A stretch of DNA of 64,000 nucleotides from Pseudomonas sp. MPC6 (GCF_006094435.1 NZ_CP034783.1:2135001-2199000); one strand, 5' to 3'; numbered from the stretch's first letter, positions 17,040-27,010 are shown. Program-made: numbers and translations. The notes: generated by a model from the letters alone, not told the origin.

Positions 17040-18911
17040 ATGACTATGGCGACTTCTTCACAGGCAACACATCAGGCCGCGGGTTCTGCGCCAGGCGTCT
17101 GGCTGGCGACGGCCGCGCCGCGCCACTATCAGCAAGTGGAACAGCGCGTGGTGGGTCAACTGCTGCAAACGCTGCTGTATGAAAACGTCCTGCCGTATCG
17201 CCATTCGCCCCTGGAGGATGGCCAGCAGCGTTTTGTCGTCAGCGGCGTCGATGCCCGGCAACAACCGGTGGAGTACCGTTGCAACGGATTGCTCAGCGCC
17301 AGCTTCGAGCTGATCCGCCTCGACTATGCCAGCCTCGAGCGCGTGGATGCCGCGGGCGAGCACCGCCGGCCGCATCTGCATCAGGCCTTGGCGGAGTTGT
17401 TGGGCGAACTGCAGGACAGCCCGCACCTGCCACGCTTCACCCACGAGCTGGAACAGACCCTGCTCAAGGACCTGCAATCGCGCAGCCAGGGTTATCACGC
17501 GGCGCAACCCAGCCATCAGCTGGACGTCGATGCGCTGGAACAGCACTTCATGGACGCCCACAGCTACCACCCTTGCTACAAGTCGCGCATCGGCTTCTCG
17601 CTCAAGGACAACGCCAGCTACGGGCCGGAATTTGCCGCGCCCATCGCCATTGTCTGGCTGGCGGTGGCCAAATCCTGCGGGGCGATGAACATTTCCCGGC
17701 ACCTGGATTACGATGGATTTATCCAGCAGGAATTCGGCCTTCAGCGCTGGCAGCAGCTCGCGGCGAACCTGCGCGACCAAGGCAAGGCGCTGGACGATTA
17801 CTGGCTGATGCCGGTGCACCCGTGGCAGTGGGAAAACGTCATCGTCCCGGTGTTCTACCCGGAACTGGTCAGCGGTGAAGTGATTCATCTGGGCACCACG
17901 GATGATCGCTATCAGGCACAGCAGTCGATCCGCACCCTGGCCAACGTCACGGCAAAACAGCGGCCTTACGTCAAGCTCGCCCTGAGCATGACCAACACCT
18001 CCAGCACCCGCATCCTGGCCCGGCACACGGTGATGAACGGCCCGATCATCACCGACTGGCTGCACCAGCTGATCCGCAGCGACAGCACCGCCCGTGACCT
18101 TGGCTTGGTGATTCTCGGCGAAGTGGTCGGGGTCAGCTTTGACTACGATCATCTGCCCGCCACGCGGATGTCCCAGGCCTACGGCACCCTGGGCACGCTG
18201 TGGCGCGAAAGCATTCACCCGTACCTTGAAGACGATGAGCAAGCGGTGCCGTTCAATGGCTTGAGTTCGGTGGACAATCGCTACGGCAGCGCTGAACAAA
18301 CGCCGTTCATCGATGCCTGGATCACGCAATACGGCCTGCAGGCCTGGACCCGTCAACTGTTGCAGGTGGCGGTGTCGCCGATCATTCACATGCTGTACGC
18401 CGAAGGCATCGGCATGGAATCCCATGGGCAGAACATCGTCCTGATCGTCAAGCAGGGCTGGCCGCAACGCATTGCCTTGAAAGACTTCCACGACGGCGTG
18501 CGCTATTCACCGCAGCACCTGGGCCGTCCCGAGCTGTGCCCGACCCTGGTGCCGCTGCCAGCCAGCCACGCCAAGCTCAACCGCAACTCGTTCATCCTCA
18601 CCGACGACCTGGATGCGGTCCGGGATTTCTCCTGTGATTCGTTCTTTTTCATCGCCCTGGCCGAGATGGCGATCTTCCTGCACCAGCACTACCAGCTGGA
18701 AGAGAGCCTGTTCTGGCAGATGACCGCTGAAGTGATCAGCGGCTACCAGGCCGACCATCCGCAACACCGAGTGCGTTATGCGGCGTTTGATGTGTTCGCG
18801 CCGTTCTATGAAGTCGAAGAGCTGACCAAGCGCCGCCTGCTGGGCGACGGCGAGCGTCGTTTCAAATCGGTGCCCAATCCGCTGCACGCCTTCCGGCCGC
18901 AATCATGCTGA
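17040..18911 (+). CDS. acsC: NIS siderophore synthetase AcsC
   Basis: A 623-residue IucA/IucC-family synthetase. The MPVHPWQWENVI motif (His about 260), LGTTDDRYQAQQSIRTL and KLALSMTNTSSTRIL are classic for the family, and the C-terminal FhuF-like region includes GMESHGQNIVLIVKQGWPQRIALKDFHDG. It forms one of the amide or ester bonds of achromobactin; which substrate pair it uses is not readable from sequence. ATG at 17040 follows AAGG; a second ATG two codons later is an alternative. The 3' end overlaps acsB by 7 nt. Confidence 0.92.
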   Translation: MTMATSSQATHQAAGSAPGVWLATAAPRHYQQVEQRVVGQLLQTLLYENVLPYRHSPLEDGQQRFVVSGVDARQQPVEYRCNGLLSASFELIRLDYASLERVDAAGEHRRPHLHQALAELLGELQDSPHLPRFTHELEQTLLKDLQSRSQGYHAAQPSHQLDVDALEQHFMDAHSYHPCYKSRIGFSLKDNASYGPEFAAPIAIVWLAVAKSCGAMNISRHLDYDGFIQQEFGLQRWQQLAANLRDQGKALDDYWLMPVHPWQWENVIVPVFYPELVSGEVIHLGTTDDRYQAQQSIRTLANVTAKQRPYVKLALSMTNTSSTRILARHTVMNGPIITDWLHQLIRSDSTARDLGLVILGEVVGVSFDYDHLPATRMSQAYGTLGTLWRESIHPYLEDDEQAVPFNGLSSVDNRYGSAEQTPFIDAWITQYGLQAWTRQLLQVAVSPIIHMLYAEGIGMESHGQNIVLIVKQGWPQRIALKDFHDGVRYSPQHLGRPELCPTLVPLPASHAKLNRNSFILTDDLDAVRDFSCDSFFFIALAEMAIFLHQHYQLEESLFWQMTAEVISGYQADHPQHRVRYAAFDVFAPFYEVEELTKRRLLGDGERRFKSVPNPLHAFRPQSC

Positions 18912-19678
18912 GGACCAATCTGCTCAAGCAGAAACTCAGTGCGAGGGAGCCGGTCTACGGCTTGATCAGTTCGATTCCGGCGCCGGCGGCCATCGAGCTG
19001 ATTGCCGAAGCCGGTTTCGATTTCGTGATCATCGACATGGAGCACGTGCTGATCAATCCGGAAACCGTGGAGAACATGATCCGCACCGCCGAGAGCTACG
19101 CGCTGACACCCCTGGTGCGGGTGGCGGACCTCAACCCGAAAACCTTGCTGCGCCTGCTCGATGGCGGCGCCCAGGGCATCGTGTTGCCGATGATCGAAAG
19201 CGCCGAGTCCCTGGCCGACAGCATTCGGGCCTGCAAGTACCACCCCCAGGGCACTCGCAGCCTGAACGCCGGGCGCCCCGGGGCCTTTGGCAAACACAGC
19301 CTGGCCGACTACATCGGGCTGGCCAACGAGCAAATCATGGTGGTGGCGATGATCGAAAGTGCCGAAGGCGTGCGCCGGGCGGCCGAGATTGCCGCGGTGC
19401 CTGGCCTGGACATGATCCTCGAGGGCGCTGCCGACTTGTCGCAATCGCTGGGCACGCCCTGGCAGATCGACCGGCCCGAGGTGCAGCAGGCGTTGCTCGC
19501 CAGCTGGCAGGCCGCCAGTGCCGCCGGTGTGCCGTATTGCGCGATTCCGCGCCAGCCGGGCGATCACCAACGTTGGTTGGCTCGTGGGGTAAACAGTTTT
19601 GTTTTGGGTGACGAGCGTGGCATCGCTTTTCGTGCTCTCCAGGCCAGATTGGCCGCCACTTCAGCAGAAGGAAAATAA
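18905..19678 (+). CDS. acsB: HpcH/HpaI-family aldolase AcsB
   Basis: A 257-residue class II aldolase-like TIM-barrel protein. The metal and substrate motifs are FDFVIIDMEHVLINPE and GIVLPMIESAESL, with the Arg-containing LVRVADLNP segment. Family members cleave or form 4-hydroxy-2-oxo acids. In achromobactin clusters its exact reaction is unproven; supply of the citrate or oxoglutarate-type unit is a reasonable guess. It is embedded in the operon between acsC (7 nt overlap) and acsA (4 nt gap). Confidence 0.88.
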   Translation: MLRTNLLKQKLSAREPVYGLISSIPAPAAIELIAEAGFDFVIIDMEHVLINPETVENMIRTAESYALTPLVRVADLNPKTLLRLLDGGAQGIVLPMIESAESLADSIRACKYHPQGTRSLNAGRPGAFGKHSLADYIGLANEQIMVVAMIESAEGVRRAAEIAAVPGLDMILEGAADLSQSLGTPWQIDRPEVQQALLASWQAASAAGVPYCAIPRQPGDHQRWLARGVNSFVLGDERGIAFRALQARLAATSAEGK

Positions 19679-19682
19679 TCGG

Positions 19683-21530
19683 ATGATTTTCACCGCAATG
19701 GCCGCCGACAAAGTGATGCAGGATCTGGTCGACTGCTTGCTGGCCGAACATTTTTTCGGCACCGAGCCGCTGAACCTGGTGGCGCCCTCGGCTGCGGCCG
19801 ATCAGCCTTTTACCGGGTTGAGCGCCGGGCAACGGATCTGGGAATGGCCCTGCGAGTCCCAGGGCTGCATCGTCATTGCCCTGCGTCCCGGCATTACCCA
19901 GCAATGGGAAAAAGTACCGGGCACGCCGGTATGGGCCCGACGGGATGAGCAGCTGACCGAGCTGTCGCCCGAGGCCTTCACCACCCAGGTGCTGGCCGGG
20001 ATGACCGATCGCTACCCGGACAATGAAAAGGGCTTTGCGCTGTTCCTCGATGTGCTGCGCACCAGCGTGCGGCAAACCGAGTTGTCCCTGAGCCATGGGG
20101 TCGACAGCGCGCGCTTGCTGGAAAAAAACAACGCGGATTTCTTCCTGACCATGGAGCAGTGGGCGTCGCTGCGAGATCGTCCTTATCACCCGCTGGCCAA
20201 GGCCAAGCAGGGGTTGAGCGAGACGGAATATCAACAGTACCAGGCCGAGTTCGCGCGCCCGGTGGCGTTGCATTGGGTGGCGGTCGATCGCACCTTGCTG
20301 CAGTGCGGCGACGGGGTGACGGACCTGGCGCAGAATTACCCCGCCCAGTACCTGTTGCCGCCGCTGTTGCAGGCCGACCTGCAGCAAGAGCAGCAACAGC
20401 GGGGCATTGCCGGGAGCCATGTGGCGCTGCCCGTGCACCCATGGCAGTTCGAGCATGTGCTGCAAGCGCAGCTCGGCGACGCGTTTGCCCGCGGCGACTG
20501 CCAGCGACTGGACTTCACCGACGGTGACTTCTTCGCCACCTCGTCGTTGCGCTCGATGACCCCGTGCTTCAACAGTGCCGACTACCTCAAGTTGCCGATG
20601 GCGATCTATTCCCTCGGCGCCTCGCGTTACCTGCCCGCGGTGAAGATGATCAACGGCGGCCTGAGTGAAGCCTTGCTGCGCCAGGCGCTGGCCAAGGATG
20701 AGGTCCTGCAAGAGTCCCTGCACCTGTGCGATGAAACCAAGTGGTGGGCGTTCATGCCGCCGGACGCGACACTGTTCGACGAGGCGCCGCGCCACCTCTC
20801 GGCCATGGTCCGTGGCTATCCACCGGCGCTGCTGGCAGACCCGGACACTCGCCTGGTGCCCATGGCGGCGCTCGGAACGCCACTGCCCGGCAGCAACCAG
20901 CACTTTTTCGATGACTGGATGACCTACCGCCAACTGCCGGCCAGCGCCGCGTCGGTGATGACCCTGTTCCGCGAGCTGTGCCACAGCTTCTTCGACATCA
21001 ACCTGCGGATGTTGCGCATCGGCATGCTCGGGGAAATCCACGGGCAGAACGCGGTGCTGGTGTGGAAGGCCGGCTTCGCCCAGGGCCTGCTGTTGCGCGA
21101 TCACGATTCGCTGCGCATCTACGTGCCGTGGCTGGAACGCAACGGCCTGGCCGACCCGGCCTACCGGCTGAAGAAGGGCCACGCCAACACGCTGTACCAC
21201 GATCGCCCCGAAGACTTGCTGTTCTGGTTGCAGACCCTGGGTATTCAGGTCAACCTCCGCGCCATTATCGATACGCTGGCTGAGGTTTACGCCTTGCCGC
21301 CGACCCGGTTGTGGAAAGCAATGGGCGAGGAACTCAACGAGCTGATCGACACCATCGAGTTTGATGCCGAGGCGCGAACCATGATCAAGCACCAGGTGTT
21401 CGAAGCGCCGCACTGGCCGCAGAAATTGCTGCTGACCCCGATGATCGAACGGGCGGGCGGCCCTGGCAGCATGCCGTTTGGCAAAGGCCAGGTGGTCAAC
21501 CCGTTCCACAGGCTCGATCACGATGCCTGA
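19683..21530 (+). CDS. acsA: NIS siderophore synthetase AcsA
   Basis: A 615-residue IucA/IucC-family synthetase, the third in this locus. The LPVHPWQFEHVL motif (His about 252), FATSSLRSMTPC, KLPMAIYSLGASRYLPAVKM and GMLGEIHGQNAVLVWKAG are characteristic. AcsA is proposed to complete achromobactin by joining a second diaminobutyrate-derived arm. ATG 19683 follows AGAAGGAAAA; reading upstream would only run into acsB. The last 8 nt overlap cbrA, coupling synthesis to uptake genes. Confidence 0.91.
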   Translation: MIFTAMAADKVMQDLVDCLLAEHFFGTEPLNLVAPSAAADQPFTGLSAGQRIWEWPCESQGCIVIALRPGITQQWEKVPGTPVWARRDEQLTELSPEAFTTQVLAGMTDRYPDNEKGFALFLDVLRTSVRQTELSLSHGVDSARLLEKNNADFFLTMEQWASLRDRPYHPLAKAKQGLSETEYQQYQAEFARPVALHWVAVDRTLLQCGDGVTDLAQNYPAQYLLPPLLQADLQQEQQQRGIAGSHVALPVHPWQFEHVLQAQLGDAFARGDCQRLDFTDGDFFATSSLRSMTPCFNSADYLKLPMAIYSLGASRYLPAVKMINGGLSEALLRQALAKDEVLQESLHLCDETKWWAFMPPDATLFDEAPRHLSAMVRGYPPALLADPDTRLVPMAALGTPLPGSNQHFFDDWMTYRQLPASAASVMTLFRELCHSFFDINLRMLRIGMLGEIHGQNAVLVWKAGFAQGLLLRDHDSLRIYVPWLERNGLADPAYRLKKGHANTLYHDRPEDLLFWLQTLGIQVNLRAIIDTLAEVYALPPTRLWKAMGEELNELIDTIEFDAEARTMIKHQVFEAPHWPQKLLLTPMIERAGGPGSMPFGKGQVVNPFHRLDHDA

Positions 21531-22443
21531 ACCGCGACATCATCCTTCCAGGCGCACGCTGCTGCGCCTGTCCCTGGGGGCGCTGGCCCTCAGGTGTTGC
21601 GCGCCGGCGTGGGCCGACACCGGCGCCGCGCCGTTGCGGGTGATTACCCTGTTTCAGGGTGCCACCGACTGCGCCGTGGTGTTGGGCGTGACGCCCTGTG
21701 GCGTGGTGGATTCCTGGAGTGAAAAACCGACCTATCGCTATTTGCGCGAAGCCCTGGGCGCCGTGCCCCATGTCGGGCTGGAAACCCAGCCCAGCCTTGA
21801 GGACATCGCGCTGCTCAAGCCGGACCTGATCGTGGCCTCGCGCTTTCGCCATGAACGCATCGCGCCCTTGCTCCGGCAGATCGCCCCGGTGCTGATGCTG
21901 GAGGAAGTGTTTGAATTCAAAAAGACCCTGGCCCTGATGGGCGCTGCATTGCAGCGGCAACAGCAGGCCGATGACATTCTCAACCGTTGGCAGCAGCGTG
22001 TGGCGCAACTGCGTCAGCAATTGCAGCAGACCTTTGCCGGCCGCTGGCCGCCGACGGTGTCGATCCTGGATATCCGCGAAGACCATATCCGCAGCTACCT
22101 GCCGGCCAGCTTCCCCGGTTCCGTGCTCAGCGAACTGGGCTTCAACTGGAGTGACAGCAGCCGGGAGGCGAGCGGGGTGTCGATCAAACTCACCAGCAAG
22201 GAGAGCCTTGCGGTGGTGAATGCCGATATCTTTTTCGTGTTTCTGCGGGCGCAGAACGCGGCGGTGCAACGCAACTACCAGAGCCTGGTGCAACACCCGC
22301 TGTGGCAGCAGATGCGTGCGCCGCAGCAAGGGCAGGTGTGGCAGGTCGATGGCATCGCCTGGAGCCTGTCGGGCGGCATGCTGGGGGCGAACCTGATGCT
22401 CGACGACGTGGCCCGCGTGGCCGCCGCGCAGGTGGCCTCATGA
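21523..22443 (+). CDS. cbrA: periplasmic ferric-achromobactin-binding protein
   Basis: A 306-residue ABC substrate-binding protein of the FecB/FhuD type. The N-terminus [15 protein letters not shown] has a twin-arginine (Tat-like) motif at residues 9-14, with cleavage probably after AWA (about 31). The mature part ([26 protein letters not shown]...) fits helical-backbone siderophore-binding proteins. It is distinct from the CbrA sensor kinase of Pseudomonas carbon control. The ATG overlaps acsA by 8 nt and the stop overlaps cbrB (ATGA). Confidence 0.9.
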   Translation: MPEPRHHPSRRTLLRLSLGALALRCCAPAWADTGAAPLRVITLFQGATDCAVVLGVTPCGVVDSWSEKPTYRYLREALGAVPHVGLETQPSLEDIALLKPDLIVASRFRHERIAPLLRQIAPVLMLEEVFEFKKTLALMGAALQRQQQADDILNRWQQRVAQLRQQLQQTFAGRWPPTVSILDIREDHIRSYLPASFPGSVLSELGFNWSDSSREASGVSIKLTSKESLAVVNADIFFVFLRAQNAAVQRNYQSLVQHPLWQQMRAPQQGQVWQVDGIAWSLSGGMLGANLMLDDVARVAAAQVAS

Positions 22444-23429
22444 GTCCTGGTGCAAAGCTGTGCTGCGCCGGGGTCGTATTGCTGTTGTGCTGCGTGTTGA
22501 GCCTGGCGGTCGGTGCCACCTGGATTCCGCTGCCGCAGATTGCCGCGGCGTTTGTCCACCCCGACCCGCTGAGTATCGATCATGTGCTGGTCACCACCAC
22601 GCGCCTGTCGCGGACCCTGATGGCGATTTCCGTCGGCGCCAGCCTGGCGGTCGCGGGCGCCCTGATGCAGGCCCTGACGCGTAATCCCCTGGCGTCCCCC
22701 GGCCTGTTCGGGATCAATGCCGGTGCGACTTTTTTCATCATCCTGTTTTCCTCGATCTTCTCCCTGGCCTCGCCGGATGCCTGGCTGTGGTGTGCCTTTC
22801 TTGGGGCGGCCGTGGCGGGGTGCCTGGTGTGGTTGATCGGCAACATGGGGCAGGGCAGTCTCAGTCCGCTGCGCATTGTGCTGGCGGGGGCGGCGATGGC
22901 CGCGCTGTTTTCCGCCTTCAGTCAGGCGTTACTGGTGGTGAATCAGGATGGCCTGGACACGGTGCTGTTCTGGATGGCCGGTTCCTTGACCGAACGCAGC
23001 CTGTCGACCGCCGCACCCTTGTTGCTGTGCGCGGTGCTTGGCTTGTCGGGGGCGCTGTTGCTGGGCGGGCAGCTCAACGTACTGAACGCCGGGGAAGAGA
23101 TTGCCACCGGGCTCGGGCAGCGTACCGGGCTGATCCGGCTGCTGATGAGCGTGCTGGTGATCTGTCTGGCGGGCAGCGCCGTGGCACTGGCCGGCAGCAT
23201 CGGTTTCATCGGCCTGCTGGTGCCGCACATGGTGCGCAAGGGGCTGTCCATCGACCACCGCTGGCTGTTGCCCGGTTGTGCGCTGCTGGGGGCCATTCTG
23301 CTGCTGTTGGCGGATACCCTGTCGCGGGTGGTGATCCTGCCGCAGGAGGTGCCGGTGGGCGTCATGACGGCGCTGTTCGGCGCGCCGTTCTTTATCATGC
23401 TGGCGCGGCGTGGAGGTCGTTATGGATAA
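22440..23429 (+). CDS. cbrB: iron-siderophore ABC permease CbrB
   Basis: A 329-residue FecCD-family permease with about nine to ten transmembrane helices. The [19 protein letters not shown] motif, conserved in BtuC/FecC-type proteins, lies at about residues 77-95, and the [12 protein letters not shown] motif lies near the C-terminal third. The ATG at 22440 overlaps the cbrA stop by 4 nt. It pairs with cbrC to form the inner-membrane channel. Confidence 0.92.
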   Translation: MSPGAKLCCAGVVLLLCCVLSLAVGATWIPLPQIAAAFVHPDPLSIDHVLVTTTRLSRTLMAISVGASLAVAGALMQALTRNPLASPGLFGINAGATFFIILFSSIFSLASPDAWLWCAFLGAAVAGCLVWLIGNMGQGSLSPLRIVLAGAAMAALFSAFSQALLVVNQDGLDTVLFWMAGSLTERSLSTAAPLLLCAVLGLSGALLLGGQLNVLNAGEEIATGLGQRTGLIRLLMSVLVICLAGSAVALAGSIGFIGLLVPHMVRKGLSIDHRWLLPGCALLGAILLLLADTLSRVVILPQEVPVGVMTALFGAPFFIMLARRGGRYG

Positions 23430-24453
23430 GGTGGTGACCTGGCGCCGGGGCGGCTATTCCCGGCAGGTCAACCTCGGTACCTGGTGGCGACTGGCGGCGG
23501 CGCTGCTGGTCACCTTGCTGGTGATGCTCGGCTCGTTGGCGCTGGGCAAGGTGATCCTGTCGCCCTTCGAGGTGCTGCGCATCCTGTTTTCCAGCCAGGA
23601 CCCCAGCCTGACCTTGATCGTCGAGCAACTGCGTTTTCCGCGCATTGTCCTGGCGGCCTTGGTGGGGGCGGCGTTGTCGGTGTCCGGGCTGATCCTGCAA
23701 AGCATCATCCGCAACCCGCTGGCGTCGCCTGACCTGCTGGGCATCACCAGCGGTGCCAGCGCCGCCGCCGTGCTCTATCTGTCATTCCTGTCGGTGACCC
23801 TGGGGCAACAGTTTCTGCCCCTGGCCGCGATGCTCGGAGCGGCCCTGGCGACACTGGCCATTTACCTGCTGGCCTGGAAGCAGGGGGCTTCGCCGTTGCG
23901 CCTGGTGCTGATCGGCGTCGGCGTGTCGGCGATGTTGACGGCGGCGACCACCTTCATCCTGGTCTTCAGTCCGCTGACCACCACCCTGTCGGCGTATGTC
24001 TGGTTGACCGGCAGCGTCTATGGCGCCAGTTGGCCCGAGCCCCTGGCGCTGGCGGGCTGGCTATTGGGCATTTGCCCGTTGCTGGTGCTGTTGGCCCGGC
24101 AGGTGATGGTGCAACAGCTGGACGACCACCTGGCCCAGGGTATCGGCGTGCGTGTGCAATGGCTGCGGGCCGGTCTGTTGCTGGTGAGTGTGGCCTTGGC
24201 CGGGGCGGCCGTGGCCTGGGGTGGCGCGATCGCCTTTGTCGGGCTGATTGCGCCGCACATCGCCAAGCGCCTGGTGGCCCCCGGTTTCGCCGGTCAGGCG
24301 GTGATGGCGGCGCTGGTCGGGGCCAACCTGGTGATGCTGGCGGACCTGGCCGGGCGCACGCTGTTCTTGCCCCTGGATCTGCCGGCCGGGATTTTTGTCG
24401 CGGTCCTGGGCACGCCCTTTTTTCTCTATCTGTTGATTAAACAACGTCATTAA
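23422..24453 (+). CDS. cbrC: iron-siderophore ABC permease CbrC
   Basis: A 343-residue FecCD-family permease, partner of CbrB. The motifs [21 protein letters not shown] and [16 protein letters not shown] are present. The ATG at 23422 has GGAGG 6 nt upstream and overlaps cbrB by 8 nt. Compared with CbrB it has a longer basic N-terminal tail before the first helix. Confidence 0.92.
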   Translation: MDKVVTWRRGGYSRQVNLGTWWRLAAALLVTLLVMLGSLALGKVILSPFEVLRILFSSQDPSLTLIVEQLRFPRIVLAALVGAALSVSGLILQSIIRNPLASPDLLGITSGASAAAVLYLSFLSVTLGQQFLPLAAMLGAALATLAIYLLAWKQGASPLRLVLIGVGVSAMLTAATTFILVFSPLTTTLSAYVWLTGSVYGASWPEPLALAGWLLGICPLLVLLARQVMVQQLDDHLAQGIGVRVQWLRAGLLLVSVALAGAAVAWGGAIAFVGLIAPHIAKRLVAPGFAGQAVMAALVGANLVMLADLAGRTLFLPLDLPAGIFVAVLGTPFFLYLLIKQRH

Positions 24454-24465
24454 GGAACTCAACGC

Positions 24466-25257
24466 ATGACGTCGATTGCAAGTCGCGGCCTGACCCTGAG
24501 CTATCAGCGCCAGGTAATTATTGACGCACTGGACATGCAACTGCCCAAGGGCAAGATCTCGGTGCTGATCGGCAGTAACGGCTGCGGCAAAAGCACCCTG
24601 CTCAAATCCTTCGCCCGGCTGCTGAAACCGCAGCAAGGCTCGGTGATTCTCAACGGCGTGGATATCCAGCAAAAATCCACGGCGGCGGTGGCGCGTGAGC
24701 TGGCCATCCTGCCCCAGACCCCGACCGCGCCGGAGGGCATTACCGTGCGCCAGCTCGTGGCCCTGGGCCGATACCCGTATCAGAGCTGGATGCAGCAGTG
24801 GTCGGTCGAGGATGAAGCCATGGTCAATCGCGCGCTGGAGCAGACCAGCCTGCAGGCGCTGGCCGATCGCCCGGTGGATGCCTTGTCCGGCGGGCAGCGC
24901 CAGCGGGCGTGGATCGCCATGACCCTGGCCCAGGACACCGGCATCGTGCTGCTGGACGAGCCGACGACCTTTCTCGACCTGGCGCACCAGATCGAGGTCC
25001 TGGACCTGCTGCGCGACCTCAACCGGCTCGAGAACAAAACCATCATCATGGTGCTGCACGACCTCAACCTGGCCTGTCGGTATGCCGATCACATGGTCGC
25101 GGTGCATGAACGAACGGCCTTCGCCCAGGGCCGGCCCGAGGACGTCTTGACCCAGGCGCTGGTCAAGACCGTGTTCGACCTCAACTGTCGAATCATTCCT
25201 GACCCGTTCTTCGGTACGCCGATGTGCATCCCGTTCGGTCGGGAACTGCCGCAATGA
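24466..25257 (+). CDS. cbrD: iron-siderophore ABC ATPase CbrD
   Basis: A 263-residue ABC ATPase. The Walker A motif GSNGCGKST is at residues 36-44, the signature [13 protein letters not shown] at about 140, and Walker [12 protein letters not shown] with the catalytic Glu at about 165. The H-loop lies in MVLHDLNLA. Length and motifs are typical of FecE/FepC. AAGGAA precedes the ATG. It completes the importer cbrABCD and its stop overlaps the next gene (ATGA). Confidence 0.93.
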   Translation: MTSIASRGLTLSYQRQVIIDALDMQLPKGKISVLIGSNGCGKSTLLKSFARLLKPQQGSVILNGVDIQQKSTAAVARELAILPQTPTAPEGITVRQLVALGRYPYQSWMQQWSVEDEAMVNRALEQTSLQALADRPVDALSGGQRQRAWIAMTLAQDTGIVLLDEPTTFLDLAHQIEVLDLLRDLNRLENKTIIMVLHDLNLACRYADHMVAVHERTAFAQGRPEDVLTQALVKTVFDLNCRIIPDPFFGTPMCIPFGRELPQ

Positions 25258-26039
25258 GTCTGGCGGGTTATTTCACGGCGCCAGAGTGGGCCGTGTTGTC
25301 CGCTGGATTGCGGCTCAAAGACATTGAAGCGCGCGACCCGTTACGCTCGCTGATGGCCCGGGACTTGTTGCAGGAGGCGGTGTGCGAGCAACTGCTGGAC
25401 GCCCTGGGCCCGGTGATCGGCTCGCCGACCCGGGCGATCACTGCCTCGCTGCTGGGCAAGCGCTTATCGTTCCTGGCGACCGGTGCCTGCCTGTATGCGA
25501 TGTCGGTGTATGACAAGGGGCTGTTGCTGTCTCTGGACAACACGGTGATCGAGTACGGCCACGATGACGGGCTGTGGACGTCGTCGCTGCCGCTGCATCA
25601 CGGCCAGCCGCTGACCTATGGGGTGAACGAGCGCGAGGCCTGGCGGGAAGCCGTGGTGCAGGCGCTGTTTGCCGGGCTGTTGAAACCGCTGTGGCAAACC
25701 TTCAACCGGGTCACCGGCGTTACCCGGCGCATCCTCTGGGAGAACACCGCGGTACGCGTGTATTCGTTGTATGAAAAACGCATGGCAAAAATCGACGATC
25801 CGTCGGTGCGCGAACGCTGCGAAGCGGACTTCCAATGGTTGCTGACTCAGGCCGAGCCTGCGCTGTTCGGCCTCGACTACAACCCGCTGAGCCATTTCCG
25901 CCGACCGCCGACACTGGTCGACGACGGCCAACGCAGCGTTCGCTTTCGGCGCACCTGTTGTTTCTACTACCTGGCCACCGAGCCTGCCGAATACTGCTCG
26001 ACCTGCCCATTGCTACGCCCGGGGAAAAAATGCCGATGA
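25254..26039 (+). CDS. siderophore-iron reductase, FhuF-like
   Basis: A 261-residue cytoplasmic protein. The C-terminal cysteine pattern CC (235-236), C248 and C251 ([17 protein letters not shown]) matches the unusual [2Fe-2S] ligand set of FhuF. Ferric-siderophore reductases of this family release iron after import. The ATG overlaps the cbrD stop, so it is the fifth uptake gene of the operon and gives the locus its own iron-release step. The N-terminal part is not strongly conserved, and the achromobactin substrate is inferred from position alone. Confidence 0.87.
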   Translation: MSLAGYFTAPEWAVLSAGLRLKDIEARDPLRSLMARDLLQEAVCEQLLDALGPVIGSPTRAITASLLGKRLSFLATGACLYAMSVYDKGLLLSLDNTVIEYGHDDGLWTSSLPLHHGQPLTYGVNEREAWREAVVQALFAGLLKPLWQTFNRVTGVTRRILWENTAVRVYSLYEKRMAKIDDPSVRERCEADFQWLLTQAEPALFGLDYNPLSHFRRPPTLVDDGQRSVRFRRTCCFYYLATEPAEYCSTCPLLRPGKKCR

Positions 26040-26250
26040 GGGATCAGATTTCCTCGCGACAGCAGGTCGTCAGCAGGTCGTCAGCCGGGAGCTGCCAGAC
26101 CAGTCCATTGTCACGCCCGGGGATTGCCGATGAGTTTTCAGATCAACCCTCGCCAGCAGGTCGTCAGCCGGGAGCTGCCAAACCAGTCCATTGTCACGCC
26201 CGGGGAATGCCGATGAGTTTTCAGATCAACCCTCGCCAGCCAGTCGTCAG
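26036..26250 (+). repeat. local triplication of the RBS/start region of the RraA-like gene
   Basis: Three tandem versions of the same block, beginning at ATGs 26036, 26130 and 26213 (spacings 94 and 83 nt). Each is preceded by CGGGG-type ribosome-binding sequence and followed by CAG..CAGGTCGTCAGCCGGGA. The first block carries an additional internal 11-nt duplication (CAGCAGGTCGT twice), which explains 94 versus 83. The first and third ATGs are in one frame (177 nt apart); the second is not. The repeated block includes sequence resembling the end of the fhuF-like gene, so it arose by duplication across the gene junction. Confidence 0.85.
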
Positions 26251-26839
26251 CCGGGAACTGCTCGCCGCCTACCGTTCGATCCCTTCGTCGACCATCGGCC
26301 ATTTTTCCGACCGTGGTTTCCTGCGCGGGATCAAGCCGTTGTTCAACGACATCCGCATGGTCGGCCAGGTCGTCACCGTCAAAGTCTTCCCGCCCGATGG
26401 CAGCATTCTGCGTGAGGCCCTGTTGCTGAGCGAGCCAGGCGACGTGCTGGTGATCGAATGCATGGGCGACGAGGAATGTGGTTGCTGGGGCGAACTGCGC
26501 ACCTTGGCGGGATTGATCAAAGGCCTGGCCGGGGTGGTGGTGTCGGGCGCCGTCACCGACGTCAGCGCTTTGCGTCGTCATGGCCTGCCAGTGTTTTGCC
26601 GGAACGTCAGTGCATTCACCACGCGCGGCATCGGCGCACAGGGAGAAGTCAATCAGCCGATCCAGGTCGGCGCGGTTCGGGTGCAGCCGGGAGACCTGGC
26701 CATCGGTGACGATGACGGCGTGTTCATCCTCGATCCCGGCCGGGCCGCCGAGCTGCTGCCCGAGCTGTTGATCAAGGAGGAAACGGACCAGCGACGCAGG
26801 GCGGAATTCCTCCAGCGGCTCCACGGCCGTCCTGCATAA
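26213..26839 (+). CDS. RraA-family protein (HMG aldolase fold)
   Basis: A 208-residue RraA/4-hydroxy-4-methyl-2-oxoglutarate-aldolase-fold protein. Conserved blocks: IPSSTIGHFSDRG near the N-terminus, GELRTLAGLIKGLAGVVVSGAVTD (about 93-116) and GDLAIGDDDGVFIL. In catalytic family members the central motif ends in Arg-Asp; here it reads Val-Thr-Asp (Thr 115, Asp 116), so the usual catalytic Arg is missing. ATG 26213 is the third of three duplicated starts and has GGGGAA just upstream; an in-frame start at 26036 would add 59 residues. It directly follows the fhuF-like gene and may belong to the siderophore operon, but no role there is known. Confidence 0.8.
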   Translation: MSFQINPRQPVVSRELLAAYRSIPSSTIGHFSDRGFLRGIKPLFNDIRMVGQVVTVKVFPPDGSILREALLLSEPGDVLVIECMGDEECGCWGELRTLAGLIKGLAGVVVSGAVTDVSALRRHGLPVFCRNVSAFTTRGIGAQGEVNQPIQVGAVRVQPGDLAIGDDDGVFILDPGRAAELLPELLIKEETDQRRRAEFLQRLHGRPA

Positions 26840-26870
26840 ACCGCCGCAATCGCCGTTTGCCCTTGGCCCT

Positions 26871-26970
26871 TGTAGGAGCGAGCTTGCTCGCGAAGGCCTC
26901 AAGGGCGACGCGTTCATTCAGGAAGAACGCGTTATCGTTAACGTCCTTCGCGAGCAAGCTAGCTCCTACA
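26871..26970. repeat. REPIN, third REP subfamily
   Basis: Inverted pair with core TGTAGGAGCGAGCTTGCTCG (26871-26890) and its complement (26946-26970). It leads into the tandem array and is followed by the same spacer sequence as the array units. Its inner sequence (GAAGGCCTCAAGGGCGACG) recurs in the REPIN at 34913-35015. Confidence 0.85.
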
Positions 26971-27010
26971 GGGTTCGGCGTTGACCACAATCCATCGATA
27001 CACCGCTGAT

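Noticed and set aside
19335..21521. 728-codon minus-strand frame opposite acsA
   Set aside because: Shadow of acsB/acsA codon bias; the plus-strand IucA/IucC motifs decide the coding strand.
25835..26212. Long N-terminal extension of the RraA-like protein reaching back into the fhuF-like gene
   Set aside because: The frame is open only because it reads the fhuF-like gene out of frame; homologous proteins start at the MSFQIN region, and ribosome-binding sequence lies right before 26213.
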